In this document: positions 49,001 to 63,500 of the stretch, piece after piece
How positions within the stretch are numbered: position 1 is the stretch's first letter
Layout of the letters: every line of letters begins with the position of its first letter
NCBI GenBank assembly: GCA_016801845.1
Contig: CM028926.1
Span: 8,592,501-8,656,500 of the forward strand
Source of the DNA: Polydactylus sextarius
Lineage: Eukaryota; Chordata; Actinopteri; Polynemidae
DNA length: 64,000 nt
Reading direction: 5' to 3'
Translations under genes and position numbers: made by a program
The notes under the pieces: generated by a model
The model's input: the letters and a program-made list of their open reading frames with translations, nothing else
What the model was told of the DNA's origin: nothing
Databases searched by the model: none

Positions 49001-52000
49001 GGTTAAATGAGACTGCATTGGTTTTTAGATAAGTGTCTCTAACAGTCTGGCAGCTGTTCATATATCAACACATAGTTACTGCAGCTCTTGGCTCTGAGAG
49101 GTGGAGCCTGGACTTCAGCACCTGAGGGGGCGGTTCTGGAGGTTTCAGTGTATCATTACACAGGGCAGCCTCTGTAGTCGTGGGCCCATCATGGCCGCTC
49201 ATTTAGAAGTTCCTTCTCTCTGCTAACGCCAGCTTTGACAAAATGAAGGAAAACTCTTCTTCGAGCGAGCAGCCGCGAGGTCAGTGTGTGTGCGTGTGTG
49301 TTGTGGATCTTTTCACTCTCCTTCATGACATCTGGTGTCAGGGGCCGTAATGCTTATGTCTTTGGTTTGTAAGAAGAGAAATGTGCGAATGTGCAAACTT
49401 GGCACAGAAGTCGCTCTCCCTTTCTCTCTCTCCAGCTTTGTGCTGAGCTGTCACTTCTCTGAGCTGAGCTAAGCCGCTGCACTGGCCCCTAGAACAGAGC
49501 CACACAAGAAACTTTGTTATATCTCAGCACTTTTATAAAGTGGTCTTCTTGCCAGTATTTTTGAAAAAGAAATGTCTGCATTTGTCTGCCTTTTCTTACT
49601 CATAGATATATATATATTAAAAAAGGAATACTCATTGAAAATGCATCTGGTTTGGAGATTTTCATCCAACAGAGAAAATATTTTAGGATGAAAACCTGCC
49701 AACTTTCACACACCATAGGTGGCAAAATGTTATTACAGTCGTGTCGGGATACAGAAATAAATGTCCATTTATCATCTGCGCAGACTGACGTGACATTTTC
49801 AAGATTTGGATGATCTGTGTGACGATACTACAGATGAGATGTTAGCAGAGGTTTAAAATTCAGCCACAAATGTAGGATTATGGGTAAATTAATCAACTAT
49901 TATACAGTTTTTTTTTCTTTAGTTCAGACTCCACTTTGAGGTTATCATTTACAAATAAACCTTTGAAATGATGGTGTGAACTTTAAAACTAACTGAGTTT
50001 GTGTGTGTACAAACCGGGCTCGTACTCTGCTGTGAAAACTTTTAGGGCTTGAATGAATTGGATCAGAGTGGGTCTGAAATTTCAGCCCCGTGCACCACTG
50101 TGATACTTTCAACATATTTACCACAGATGAAACAGCTGTTTGGCCTCAGGGAAAGTGTTTGATCTCACTTCCTTCGTCTTCACAGGTCCTGCTCAGGTTC
50201 CCATGATGTCTCCAAATGGTTCAGTGCCTCCAATCTATGTGCCTCCTGGATACGTTTCACAGGTTCTCATCCTATACTGTTTCCACTCCGGTGTTTCTGA
50301 TTGACATCTTGACAAACTCGGAGCAACTTTGATATCTGCTCTCTCTGTGATCTTTGTTTGTTGCCTCTTAGATCATAGAGGAGAACGGAGTGCGGCGGGT
50401 TCTGGTTTTACCTCAGCCACCAGAGTTCCACCCAGGGGGGCACTCCCCTCTCCACCACCCTCCACCTCCGCCCCACGCCCACCTACCTGCCTTCATCCCA
50501 CACCCCGCCATGATGCCCCCACCACCCCACCTGTACACGGGCATGGCGGGGGGCGTGGGCGACATGGGTTCTCAGTACATCTCCCAGTACCATCCGGCTC
50601 ACATCTACTCAGAGCAGGGTGAGTCTGAACTGTTGTTATATCAAGATGTTATTTATTTGTTCTTGGCGTTTTGTTTGCACAGTAGCTCTGAAATCAAGGC
50701 CTGAGTCAAACTGTTTATTCTCACTTCCTCGGTCTTAGGAGATTTACCTCACTACCACTTTGTTGATTTGTACGTCCCTCTCATAGTAACTCAGTTTTGT
50801 TATTTCCATCCATCTCTGGCTGCCACACTGTATTGTTTTGTACTTCTCTTTGTGTCACTACAATCTCACAATTGCTGACTTTTTTTTGTCCCCTCAGTCT
50901 CTGCAGATTCTCACTCCCAACACGGGCGCCCGTCGTTTGTTCACAGAGATGACAGAACTAGCAAAACATACGAGCGTCTGCAGAAGAAACTGAAGGAGCG
51001 CCAAGGGGTCGGAGGAGGTGGAGGTGGAGGAGGAGGAGGAGGTGGCGGAGGGGGGCAGGCGAAGGACAGCCCTCCTCTGTCTCCGCAGAAGAGCTGCAGC
51101 AGTCCCACCACGGTGGACATTCACAACGGCGTCGGAGGAAAAGGGCTGGAGGCGGAGCAGGGGCAGCTCAGCCACACGGCGGCTGGCTCCGACAAACAGG
51201 CGGGCAGGGGAAGGAACGGAGAGTCAGGAGGTGAGGAGGTTAGAGGTTAGAGGGTAGAGGCTCACACACACACACACACGCAGGATTTGTGGATATTAGT
51301 GTGTTGTGTTGTGTTTAGGTGCTGAGAATAGTGGCTCATTAGCTGCAGCAGCTGGTGGCAGTGGGAGATCAGCAGCGCGGCCAGCATTATTCTTGATTAC
51401 ATGAACTCTGACTGCTCATTAATCATGGAGTTTAACACTGCATCTTGGTGACACCAGTGCATAATTAAGGAATTACTGTCAGTTTTAAAAAGAGGAGGGA
51501 AAAAAAATATAATAATTTCACCTTTTGACCTTTGAAATATAAGTAATCAATCACTAAAATGTAACAGGATGTGAAAAGAAACATAACATCATGTATCTTC
51601 ATACAAATGATAAAGATATTTAATATCTTTGAATTTGGACTGAAATACTACAAATTCTTTAGATGATCAATAAGTGATTTGCATTGTATATAATCTGAAA
51701 TACATCTATGCAGTATCTATAGGAAGTTACCAACAGATAACAAGTTTGCAGGCAAAGTTTAGCACATTATTTATCACATCCCTAAATAATTTCTGAAGAC
51801 GCTGGTGTTTTCTATCTGTCACACTTAATGGTGTTTCTCTCCTCAGAGCTGGACGAAGAAGCTCGGGCCCTGCTCGCACTGTTAAGCACCATCAGTAAAC
51901 CAGTGGTTAGTATTCACTTTTTTAAAAAATCTAATTAATGCTATCGCATGACTTTATGTGACTCTATTAGCTCCCTGTTCATGACAACTTGTAATGATGC

Positions 52001-54527
52001 AAATGTGTTGTGTGTCATTAAACATTCTATTAACATCCATGATGAATTCTCGCTGACATCTCGCTAATGGATTTAGACCTGCTGACTAGCATCCATGTGG
52101 GGTTTCCTATTCCCAAATGTGCCATCGAAGATTTGAAACAAATACTGATCTTTAACTGAGTGTGAGCACACATCAGGCTAGAAAAACACACTGCTCTTCG
52201 GGAATAACGCTTGAAAATCTCCGATGTAACGGCACTAAGGTTCCATAGCAGCAGCACTGTAGATAAAAGAAAAGCAGAATTGCTGTTTTAACAGCTGCTG
52301 GGTGGGAATCAGTAAAACTAGAAATAGAATTTCCTTGACCTCATATAAGCTGGGATTTGTCACGCACTGTCTCTAAGGTCTGAACTCCTTGTAAAACTAG
52401 TAACAGAAAAAAAAGTGTAGAGATGATGAATACAGTTAAAGGAGGATGTCTGATACATGCACAGTTCAGCTCCAGTGCAAAGAGGATTTTCCATCTTGGC
52501 TTTACTTGTACTGGTTTGTTAAAGGACTGAGAATTGAACTGTGGGAAATGAAGTAGCTCCTCCTTTTCTCCTCAGGGCAGAGGGGAGGAGGTGCAGACTT
52601 GACCTGATTGAGTTCTTTCATAAATGAAGCCCCTCTGCGGTGCAGTGTAGCGCAGCCTATTTTTAAACCTTCGCAAAACAGAATGAAAAATCTTTGTAAA
52701 GTTGTACAGCACATCCATCCCCAACATGTCATTAACTTGAACATTTTCGCCCCCAAGACTTGAAAACTTGGCACACTTCCATTTACTCCACAAGTGGTAG
52801 AAAAATTTGGCAGCTCGTGTGTTTTAGTCGCTTTAAAAGCTTTTTCTTCCTGCGTCCTGGTTTGACTCCATAGTGACCCATTAAACTTTTTACATGACAA
52901 GGTGTCGGACATCCAGGCCAGAGGAGTGGTGGTGAGCTGGACCGCGCCCGCCAGGCCAGAGGGTGAGAGCAGCAGCGCAGAGGACGACTGCAGCCCCCCG
53001 GAGCCCTTCAGCTACGAGGTTTCCATCTCATTCAGCGGCAAAGACGGAAAATACAAGAGCATGTACTGGTGAGAACAAGCAGCAAGATGCTGTCAGAGGT
53101 TTGATATAGTAATTTATTCAAATCATTAAACATATTTCTTCTCTTTAATGCAGTGGCGAAGAATTAAGTGCTACTTTAGAAGACCTTCGACCAGCAACGG
53201 ACTATCATGTCAGGTTGGTATTATCCTCCACAGGCTTTTAGTGTTAATACACAGAGGAACACGTTATAACTACTTTCTTTCTCTCGTGTCCTCAGGGTCC
53301 AGTCCATGTGTAACTGTTTACAGGGAAACCCATCGGAGGCTGTGAGCTTCACCACTTTAAGCTGTGAGCCAGATCCTCCCAATCCTCCCAGGAAGGCCAG
53401 CGGGACCAAGAACACACTCGTACTGCAGTGGAAGGTAAAAAAAAAAAAAAAAAAACTTGATTTATGAAGTCAGGATTTAGGATGGAGGTTGGGGAGGAAA
53501 GAGGCAACAGGATGTGCTTGTCAGGAGGCAAATATTTACAAAAAAATGTGTGTCCTGTTTTGAAAGCCTTAAGGTAGGAGAAATAGATTAAAACCACAGT
53601 TTTTAACAACGGTTAAAATCCTTTAACCTGCCCGGGAGAAGAAACACCTCAGCAACAACTGCTGCTGAGATCCCTTCAGTACTCAGTTCAATACTTTCTT
53701 ATCTTCCGTGGCTTCATTTAAGTTGCTCCATTGCTTGCAGCGAAAGATAGTGGTGGCACAGATCACCTCCCAGGTGTGAGTCTAAGTGTGTGAGGGCTTT
53801 AGCGCAGCACTTCAGGAACAACCACATACACGCTCGGCAAACAGTGGATTAATGGAGCGACTGCACACCTGTATGAACCTTATTTGTTATTTGTGGCGCG
53901 AAAAATAGTGTAAATAAAAGATATTGTGGCTTCAGTTTGTTTATGAAATTGCGTTATTTTACATTTTAAACACCAAGACTGATGTATAACTGAGATTTGC
54001 TTTATATAATAGTAATATGTGTAGCTCAAACATTCATCTAATTGTATTTTTTATGTACAGGCTCCGTGTGACAATGGTTCAAAAATCCAAAACTACATTC
54101 TGCAGTGGGACGAGGTAACTTTCATTTGTTTATCATTAAAGAAATGTTGATCATTGCATCATATTCTTGTGTTTTATGTACAGCTGAGACTTTGAGTCTC
54201 TTGTCGTCAAAACTAAAAAGATAAAATGTTTGTTGTGTGTGTTAAGGGGAAGGGCACTGGGACGTATGAGCAGTGCTACTATGGAGCTCAGAAACAGTAC
54301 AGAGTGACTAAGCTCTCACCAGCTTCGAGATACTCCTTCCGCCTCGCAGCCAAAAACGACATGGGTGTGAGGTAGGCGTCTTCGCCGTGACACACGATTT
54401 TTCCCGGACACTCGTCGTCTCTGTTGTCCACGTTTATGTTCCTGTTGCTTCCATTCGCCGTCTCCATCTGTGTGTGTCTCTCTCACTCTGTCTCTCCTGT
54501 CTCTCTTTTCTCCCATTCTCTCCCATC

Positions 54528-54559
<32 letters not shown>

Positions 54560-57500
54560 GCCCTCCCCAGCGAGTTCAGTGAAGTGGTGGACCTGTTCAC
54601 CTCATGCAGTGTGCCATTGCCACCCTTCCCTCCAGAGCTGGAGACGTCAGGAGTGACCTGGCTGTGTCTGAAGTGGCAGAGGCCCGCTAGTTCTCCAAAA
54701 GAAGATGACATCTACTATATTTTGGAGATGGAGGAGGAGGGCTCGGTATGTTACACACAGTCTTATATTATTTGCTCTACTTAAACTGCTTGCTGTTATT
54801 GCAGGGCCATTATCTCTTAGAGGCCGACGCTGCCACGTGCATCTGTTTCACTTAGTTCATCCTCTGACAGTGTGAAATATGTACAACATTAACAAAGTGC
54901 GCTTACAGCTTTCACAGTAATAATCAATAAATAATAGACATCCATTTCCTCTGACTGATATGCACACTCACATAGCAACTTGGTATATTTAGGTGCTCAG
55001 CCAAGAGGAAAAGTCAAATTCACATCTTATTCTTCTGGAACACTTCAATAGTTTTCTCTGAAAGTTATGTGGCATGTGTAGCTGCTGTCACCTCAGGCAA
55101 CTACCTGCAGACACAGAGCCTGCGAGGGAAAACAAAAAAATGTTCACCTGTCCCCTGTAGCTGTTTGTCTCCTGTAGACCGCTTTGTTTTCTGTGCTACA
55201 ATGGTTATCTTGTAAGCCATAGCTCACCTTGTTGTTTTCCTTTCTTCCTTTTATCATCCGTCTTCATTGCAGGGATACGGTTTCCAGCCAAGCTACGACG
55301 GCGACGAGCTCTCCTGCACCGTCAGAAATCTCCACAGGAGTACGAAGTACAAGTTTAGGGTGAGGAAGCTCTGTGATGTTTGCATTCAATCCTCTGGTTT
55401 AATTCAGGGCTGGGTGCCGAGGCCTTCAGTGGCCCAGTGACTCATCCATTTGCAGGACACCGCCTGCGGGGCAGTGGACAACTGACAGCACAAACAGGAG
55501 GTCTTCTCTGCTCATCACATTTGGGGTCACAGTGGCAAGATAGTTGTTAAGCAAAGGATAGAAGCCTCAGTTGAAGTAAGAGGATGAGACAAGTGTCTTT
55601 CCTTCCACATGTATTTTATATACTTCTCTACTTTATTTCCCACCTCTCGTTTAATAATATTCTCCTCTTTAGACCTGACTGTTTGACCTTTGACTAATTA
55701 GTAGTAAACAGTCAATTCTGAGTTATGACTGGATGTGAATTCACATATATATAGTCGATATAAAACACCTCCATCTGTTAAGAGAGATTGATTCAGTGTA
55801 TTTTTTCTTCAACACCATAATTTTTTCAACCCCAACGCTTTCATCAGCAACGTTCAAACAAAAATTTGTGGGTTTTTGACAGAGTTGCCTCTTCACTTTG
55901 ATTTTTAAATCAGTCCTGGGATCTGCTCCACGCAGATTTCTAAACGTGTTGAAAATCTCAACTCTGACTTTTTTTTTTTTTTGTGAAAGCTGCATTTTTT
56001 GCCGTCGTGAAACGTGTGTGAAATGCGTGTCAGCGTTCGCTCCCCGTCAGCTCCACCCAATGGCCGAGTGTTTGGGAGTGCGGGGGGGTTGCTTTTGTCC
56101 AAATTACTGCAGAAATCGCAAGAAATGTATAGAAAAGTCTTTGTGATAACAAAAGTGTTTAAAGAAACCCAACACGTCTCATGACGAGTCAATTAATGAT
56201 TACTAGAAACAGAGCAGAAGACCAAACCTTAATGTTCCATTTCCCTCTTTCATATTGAACACGTACACAGTCATAAAGCTCTGAGACATTTAAGATAAAA
56301 GTATCTTTAAAGTTTCACATCTGCCTGTGGCTTATCACCTCTGAAGGTGTTAACATATCTCCGCTGAGTTTAAACTAACATGTGCATGCTAGAGCTTAGT
56401 TCCTACTCTGATTATTATCACAATGATTAATATTACAACTGAACAAAAACCTAACATTGTTTCATTTTACAGGATGTGGTTCGTAGTATTTTTCTTATTG
56501 TCAGCAAATTCTACGGAAAGATCAAAATGTCCATTGATAGACTGATGTAATGAACTATTTTGTCACAGTCTCATATCTACCATCCTGCCTCTGTAAGAAC
56601 ATGCCGGCGTTATTAATGCACATTACACAGGATGCAGTGTTCACAAGTACAGCGCTCAGCTGTTTCATGAACTTCTATAAAGATTAAAGAGGAGCAGTGT
56701 AGTTTTATTTCATCGCACTAGTTCTACATAATTACTATATTTTACAACTTGGTCATAGTCAGTTTAGCTAAATAGCTGCACCATACTCTGAAATTAAATT
56801 CTGTCATTAGTTGAAGCTGGAAGCTGCTTCACAAGCTTTTAAAGTCTCACTTTCCTTAATACTTGCCACTCGCCTGCAGCAAACAGCAACAACAAGCATT
56901 TGTTCTATGTATCCAGAGCTTAAGAACACGAGAGAATATGCATCAAATGCATAGACGTGTAATAGAATTAACAAGCTTTATTCTTTCCTCTCACAGCCGC
57001 CGCACCATATGCCTAAATGAAATGTTCATTAGTCACTGTCAAGACTTCCTCCCTCCCTCATTTCCCAATTATCCAGCTGTGTAGCGTGAGGTGAGGGCGG
57101 GTGCTGCGCAGGTTCGTCTCGGTACAGTACGAGGATGAGCTGTTCTCAGCAGGCTCGCGCAGATTTTCATATAATTGCAGATGTGCCTCACTGAAATGCA
57201 AATGCCTCTAAAGCTCATTGGTTCGTTTTTTTTTTTTTTTTTTTTGGTAGCAGCATTCGTGTTGTCGAAAAATGTTTGGTTGAAACGAATCTGTAGATTT
57301 AAGGAGTTGAATCTTTGTGATATTTGTGGAGCTCAGGCAGAGTGCGTTACCCTCACTGTGTTTCTCAGATCAGTTCATTACCTCCTTGTGAGTCCGGTCG
57401 GTGCTTCTTATCAGGAAACATAATGACCTTTATATACTTTCACTTATTGAGTGACAGTAATAATCTGACTCCTCGCTGCTTGTGTTCACACACTTTCTCC

Positions 57501-60500
57501 AGGTGGCGGCATACAACTCAGAGGGGAAGAGTAACCCCAGTCAGGTGGTGGAGTTCATCACGAACCCAGACAGACCGAGCTGTCCCTGCAGGCCTGTTGT
57601 CAGAGGAAGAGTCCAACCCAACAGTTTCAAGATGGTCTGGGGTGAGCGCTGCCTAACACTTTTCTCCTTTTTTTTAACTCTTATGTATTTGACGACCTGG
57701 CACGGCGAAATTTTCAATTTTCACTCTGCCTGACTACAGATGAATCCGCAAAAGACGGATGACCTTCCAAGAAGTCTATACAATACATGACTGACAGTTC
57801 TCTCCTTCATTCAGACATCAGTACGAATCCTTCCTCCAACCTCCCCGGACAAACACATCACTCACTGCTGGTCACATCAGTCACTGCTGCTCTACAATTA
57901 TATTTCCCAACAGATCTAGAAATAGGTTTTTTTGAATTATTAGACACATTTTTTCTGAATTAATCAAATTTTGAATGGATCTCTAGACTTTACTGATGTT
58001 GTAAAGCAGCTTCAGTAAAGAACTTTATAGATTTTTGTGTGTGTGTGTGTGTTTGTTGATATTTAGAGCCTCCAAAAGAAAATGGTGGAGCAGAAGTCAC
58101 AAAATATTTTGTGGAGCTGTCTGAGGGCTTAAGCGGTAAGTTACGAATGATGAATCATGTAAGTCTAAGTCAATACGATGTTTCTTTGAAATAATTTAAA
58201 CGTTGTTTTCTTCTTCGTCTTGCTCTCAGGTTTGTCTTGGGAGGTGGTGTACTCAGGCCCAGCGATGGAGCATGTGTGTGAAGGCTTGAAACCTGGCTGC
58301 TCCTACCAGACGCGAGTTTACTGCATGAGCGAGGGGGGGCAGAGCCCGGTGAGTCATTCAGCATCAGCACACGTGCGCTCACAGTGGCACACATGGCCTC
58401 GTATCTGCCACAGGAATTCAGAGAGTTTGCAGGTCACTGGTGATTCTGTTTTATTTGCTTCACAGGTAGAAATGAATCAAATATCTTAGTTTTTTTTAAA
58501 GGATGAACACACAGAGCTGAGATGATAAAGTATAAGAAAGAATCTGTGGCCGCTTCAGTCCACTCAACAGTTATATATACCTGGTTATTGTGGTTTTTTC
58601 CTGATGAATTTCTTACCATTGATAGATTTCTCGGCTATAACACTTAGAATAATTGTCAGGCGAGGCAGTCGTCATTCTCACATGGTTCATCTGATAAATT
58701 TTACATGACTAATTCCAGATATGTCCTCTATTTATGGCAAATTTTAATAGGAAATTGTTATTCACTCTGTCTCCTATGTTGGGAGGATTAGTCCATACTT
58801 CCTGGTGTGCAAGTACAAGGCAAAGCCTGCTAATCGATTAACCCTCCCTGCATGTGTCAGAGGATGTTTTTCTTAATTAGTTCAGTTCACAGACGCTCTT
58901 CATTAATTTCTTCATCAGCTGTTAGTGCATGCATTTATTCATGATGGGGCTTGTAAAGAAACATGAGTCATGGTGGCGAGCTCCTGCCTTTTGGTGCAGC
59001 ACAATGTGACATAACACTCACATGTTTGCTTTTTGTCACAGGAAAAATATCTACTTTTTTTTTCACCCCATTCGCCAGACAATCTGTCTAACTTGATCCA
59101 CGGCTGCGTAACAAACATATATGAAGAGCGTTTATGTGTGTGCGCTGACATAGATTTGAACAGCTTGTTCACATTTGTCTCCTCTGTGTTGTGGTGTAGC
59201 CTGGATCAGTCTGATAAGCTGCTGAAAATGATGCGACGTATCCAGCGTGTTTGTGTTGTGTCGTGTGTGTGAGAGAGAGAGAGAGAAGAAGAAGAAGAAG
59301 GGGAGGCGGAGGGTGAGACATGATATTTTCTCTGGGTCTTAATTGGTGTGTTGTCTTCCCTTGCAAGCTGTCGGAGACCCTGCAGGTCCAAACTCCCGCA
59401 GTGCCCCCAGGGCCCTGCCAGCCCCCTCGACTGGTGGGCAAGCCCAAAGCCAGGGAGGTGCAACTGCGCTGGGGTGAGTCATAACTCTCCAACTCAGATG
59501 TGTGTGGGATGTATTCTAGCTTCTGTTGATGCATGTATTTGTCTACCAAAGTACCTCAAAGCTGTGGGTTTTGTTGAGTGTTTTTTATTTTTTTTTATTT
59601 TATTGTATTTTATCATTGAACAAACCTTTTTAAGTATATTGATTTCAAAAAAACACCGGTTGCACAAATTTCCCAGGTCCCCCTCAGGTAGACGGAGGCA
59701 GCCCTGTGTCCTGCTACAGCGTAGAAGTGAGTGGGCCGCAGTCTGAGGAGAGCAGGGAGGTTTACCAGGGTCCAGAGCTGGACTGCTCTGTGGGAGGTTT
59801 AATGCCTGGTAAAACCTACGGCTTCCGGCTCAAAGCGGCGAATAAAGCTGGGGTGAGAAAAAAAACTCAGACGTGTTTTCAACCTTCTCACTCTAAATTT
59901 GATTTAAAAAGTCTAATATTAGATTTCTTTTTTTACCTGTTCCTTTTTTTGTGTATTTTCCGCGAATAGTTTGGGCCTCTGTCCGAGCGCTGTGAAATTA
60001 CAACGGGCCCCGGAGCCCCTGAGCAATGCAAGACTCCTTCAACTACGTGCAAATCCCCCAGCTGTGTTGTTGTGAGCTGGGAGGTAAGACGCTGATACAT
60101 TTGTTTTTTTTAATATATGTACCAGACAAAACAACCACACAGCTCCTCATGGCTGACGCTGTTTGTCTTCCAGTCTCCTCCTTGTAACGGAGCTGCGGTC
60201 ACAGAGTTTCGTCTGGAGTGGGGCGCCGCAGAGGGCAGCATGCAGGTGTGTTACAGCGGACCGGGACTCAGCCACGAGATGAAGGGGCTGCTGCCGGCGA
60301 CAAACTACTTCTGTCGAGTGCAGGTGAGAGTCAACAAAACAAGAATCTCGCCGCGTTTGAGTAATCACAGTATAATTAAAATGCGAAGACTTATTAATAA
60401 TCCAAGGGCGTTTTAATAAGATAAAGAATAGTCGAATTTCACAATAAGATCAGTGAATCACCATAAAAAAATCCCATGTGGTTCTGAGAAAATGAGTTTG

Positions 60501-63500
60501 ATCAAATGAGTGGGTTTGTTACTCTGACAGGTTTGCAATGAATTTTAATGTCGGTGAGAAATATACTTCTTTTCTGCTCTCATTTCAATGTTGAAGTTTT
60601 TATTTGGTATATTTCTTTACTTTATTTTCTTTAATGTCTCATCTCTGAAGCAAAAAAAAAAAAAAATCTACCCCAGATATATATTTAGAGAGTTAAAGCG
60701 CAGATGTAAGACACATCATGATGCATCAGAAACTTAAAACTAAACTTGGGGGAAAAAAAAAAAAAAAACAGTCTCCCACCTCTTCTCTCTGTCTGTGACT
60801 AACGCTGTGTCGCCCCGACTGTCGAGGCAACAGTTTGAATTTTTTAGGCTGATTCATGGAGATTCTTTCATCCAGAGGAGGAAATAAATATTCATCAATT
60901 CATGTGTCATCTCAGCGTTTGAGAGTTGTGAATTTGGTCGTCTCAAAAAACCTTCCAGTTTAAATAAATTACGTTATATATTTTTGTAATTACATCAGTT
61001 AACTACGTTTTACGTCTACAGACTCCTTCCCTGTGTGTTGTCAGTTGGTTGGCGTTGATCTTGAATGTTTTGTGAACAGTGAATTGATTTTTCACACGAT
61101 GTTCTTCTCACATTGTTGCATCCGCTGACTCAGTTTTCACTTGTTAAGCAGCTGCACAGAAAATAAAGGTTTGAATTTAGTTTTGACGGCTGCATAATTC
61201 CTTATACAGCCGTCGTTATCTTTAAATCCAGTCAGTGAACCTGTTATTTAACGTGGAAACATAAACTGATGTAGCAGCAGGTTAGGACCTCGTCTCTATT
61301 GTCCTGTTGCTCTGAATACACGTCTGGACTCTGTCCAGTGAAGCCAGCGTTTGTCTCACAAAGGAGACAGTCTTGTTTTGGCTTCGTCCTTTGGGTCTGG
61401 TTCAGGCTGAAATTTCAGGCTGTGCTGTTCTTTTGCTGCATCTTTTGTGGTCCAACAGGGACAGAGGGAAGAAAGAAAGAACACACGAGTCCTCAAACAC
61501 GTTGTGGACACGTGTTGTCCTCCCTCTGCCGCCTCTGTTGACCCTCAGTACAGACTGTTTTCAACTGATTCACGTGTTCTTCGCTAAACATTGCGCACTG
61601 GAAAAATAACTTCAATTAGAATAGTTGATTAAAAATCCAACACACATTGTTCTTCTACTTTGCCAGAACATAAAAAACTGTTGTTGTAATTGTTTGGATT
61701 GAAAGCCTCAGCGGTCATGTCTACATTGGAACTCCACCTTGTGGTCAAATCTGCATATTACATGTCGATTAACCCTCGCGTTATGTTCATTTCATGTTAA
61801 ATGTTTTTGTGTTTCTGGTCGAAAAGACTCATCATAAAAACTGAACTTCTATTTGTTATTTATGGCCTGTATGTAAAGATAAAACTTTTAAATTTTGACC
61901 CAAACACAACATGAGATTTAATATCACAAGTGAAAGTCGTGGTTGACGTGATTGTGTTTGTGTCTTGTTGTCGTCGTGCAGGCCGTAAACGTGGCCGGCG
62001 TGGGGCCGTTCAGCGAGGCAGTGTTGTGTCAGACGCCGTGCTCCGTTCCTGCCGCCGTCAGCAACATCTACGCTCTGAAAGAATCCGAGCTGCAAAGGTA
62101 CGAGACCGAAGCGGACGCAGACGGAGATGAAGACGACGAAGAAGAGGAGGAGGAGGAGGAGGAGAGCAGCTCCCGGCCGCCTCCGCCGCCGCTCTACTCT
62201 CCGTCCACCTGTCTGGGGATCAGCTGGGATCCTCCCTGCGATCACGGCTCTGAGATCACTTCCTACCTGATCGACCTGGGAGAGCGTCAGCCCGTCGTCG
62301 TCGGCCCCGTCAACAAACACATCATCCAACATCTGCAGCCTGACACCAGCTACAGGTCGGTGCATCTCATCATCAACTGGAACTGTTGTAAAATGCAGCG
62401 TTAAACAAACACTGCACACGCCCAACGCGGCACCTTGCAGATGGTTGTAGGATTTAACAGTTTGTTAACTGTTAGATCTCACTGCTCACAAGTCAGTGGA
62501 TGTGATACAAATCAGTTCCAGTGCACACACTCGTATATACACTGATATACAGATGATACTTTAAAATGATTAGTGAATTTGGCGCCAGATATTCTGGCAG
62601 ATGTTTGATTCCTCCCATGTCTCAGCTAATATCATGGTCTTTGCTTCAGGATCAGAAAACAGGTGCATCTTTACAGGAAACAGAGAAATGAAACAATATC
62701 TTTCATGGATTCATAAAGAAAAATAAATATGAAATGTCATCCATACGGGATTTTGATTACATGCTGTTTATTTTCAGCTACTGTGGCTGTTACACGGTGA
62801 AGTCTGAGGCTGAATTAAAGTGCTGACTTCCAGCTTTTATTCTGTGTGTGTGTGTGTGTGTTCAGGTCCAGACACTGAGCCAAAAAAATCATAAAATATG
62901 TTGTTGTCAGAGTCTGAACATAAACATCTGTCAGTGAGATAAAGTGCTGTTAATTCCGCTCGGACAGTCGCTGCAGTGTTTCTGCTCAGTCCTCAGTTTT
63001 CTCTGACGATGACGTCTTCTTCTTCCTCTTCCTCCTCAGGATCCGTATCCAAGCCCTGAACAGCCTGGGCGCAGGCCCCTTTAGTCACACCTTTAAGTTG
63101 AAAACAAAGCCCCTGCCCCCGCAGCCACCCCGCCTGGAGTGCACCGCCTTCAGCCACCAGACTCTCAGGCTCAAGTGGGGCGACGGTCCGGCCAAAGCCT
63201 CCACCTCAGACGCCCTCCAGTATCAGCTGCAGATGGGGGACAAGAGCGGCAGGTCAGTGGCTCATTAGCGAGGCGAAGGGGAAGCAACCTGACAGCAGAT
63301 AAACTGATAAGAGAAGGAGAGCTGCGTTTGAGCTAAAGCTTCAGATAACTGTATCAGGGAGGGAGGGGGTGAACTGAGAGTGATGCTGCAGACAGAGAGC
63401 GGCTTTATAAGGAGACAGGAACTGATCATCTGCTTTATGTCACTGTATATTTCCTGACAGAGGAGTCACTCGTCTTGTTGGCTTTTTGTCATTTTTACCC

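Noticed and set aside
48771..49061. 96-codon minus-strand open frame
   Set aside because: It lies in what looks like an interspersed repeat. No protein family recognised.
61720..61750. CCACCTTGTGGTC as a third CTCF-like site
   Set aside because: Too many departures from the core, and such short palindromic patterns are common.
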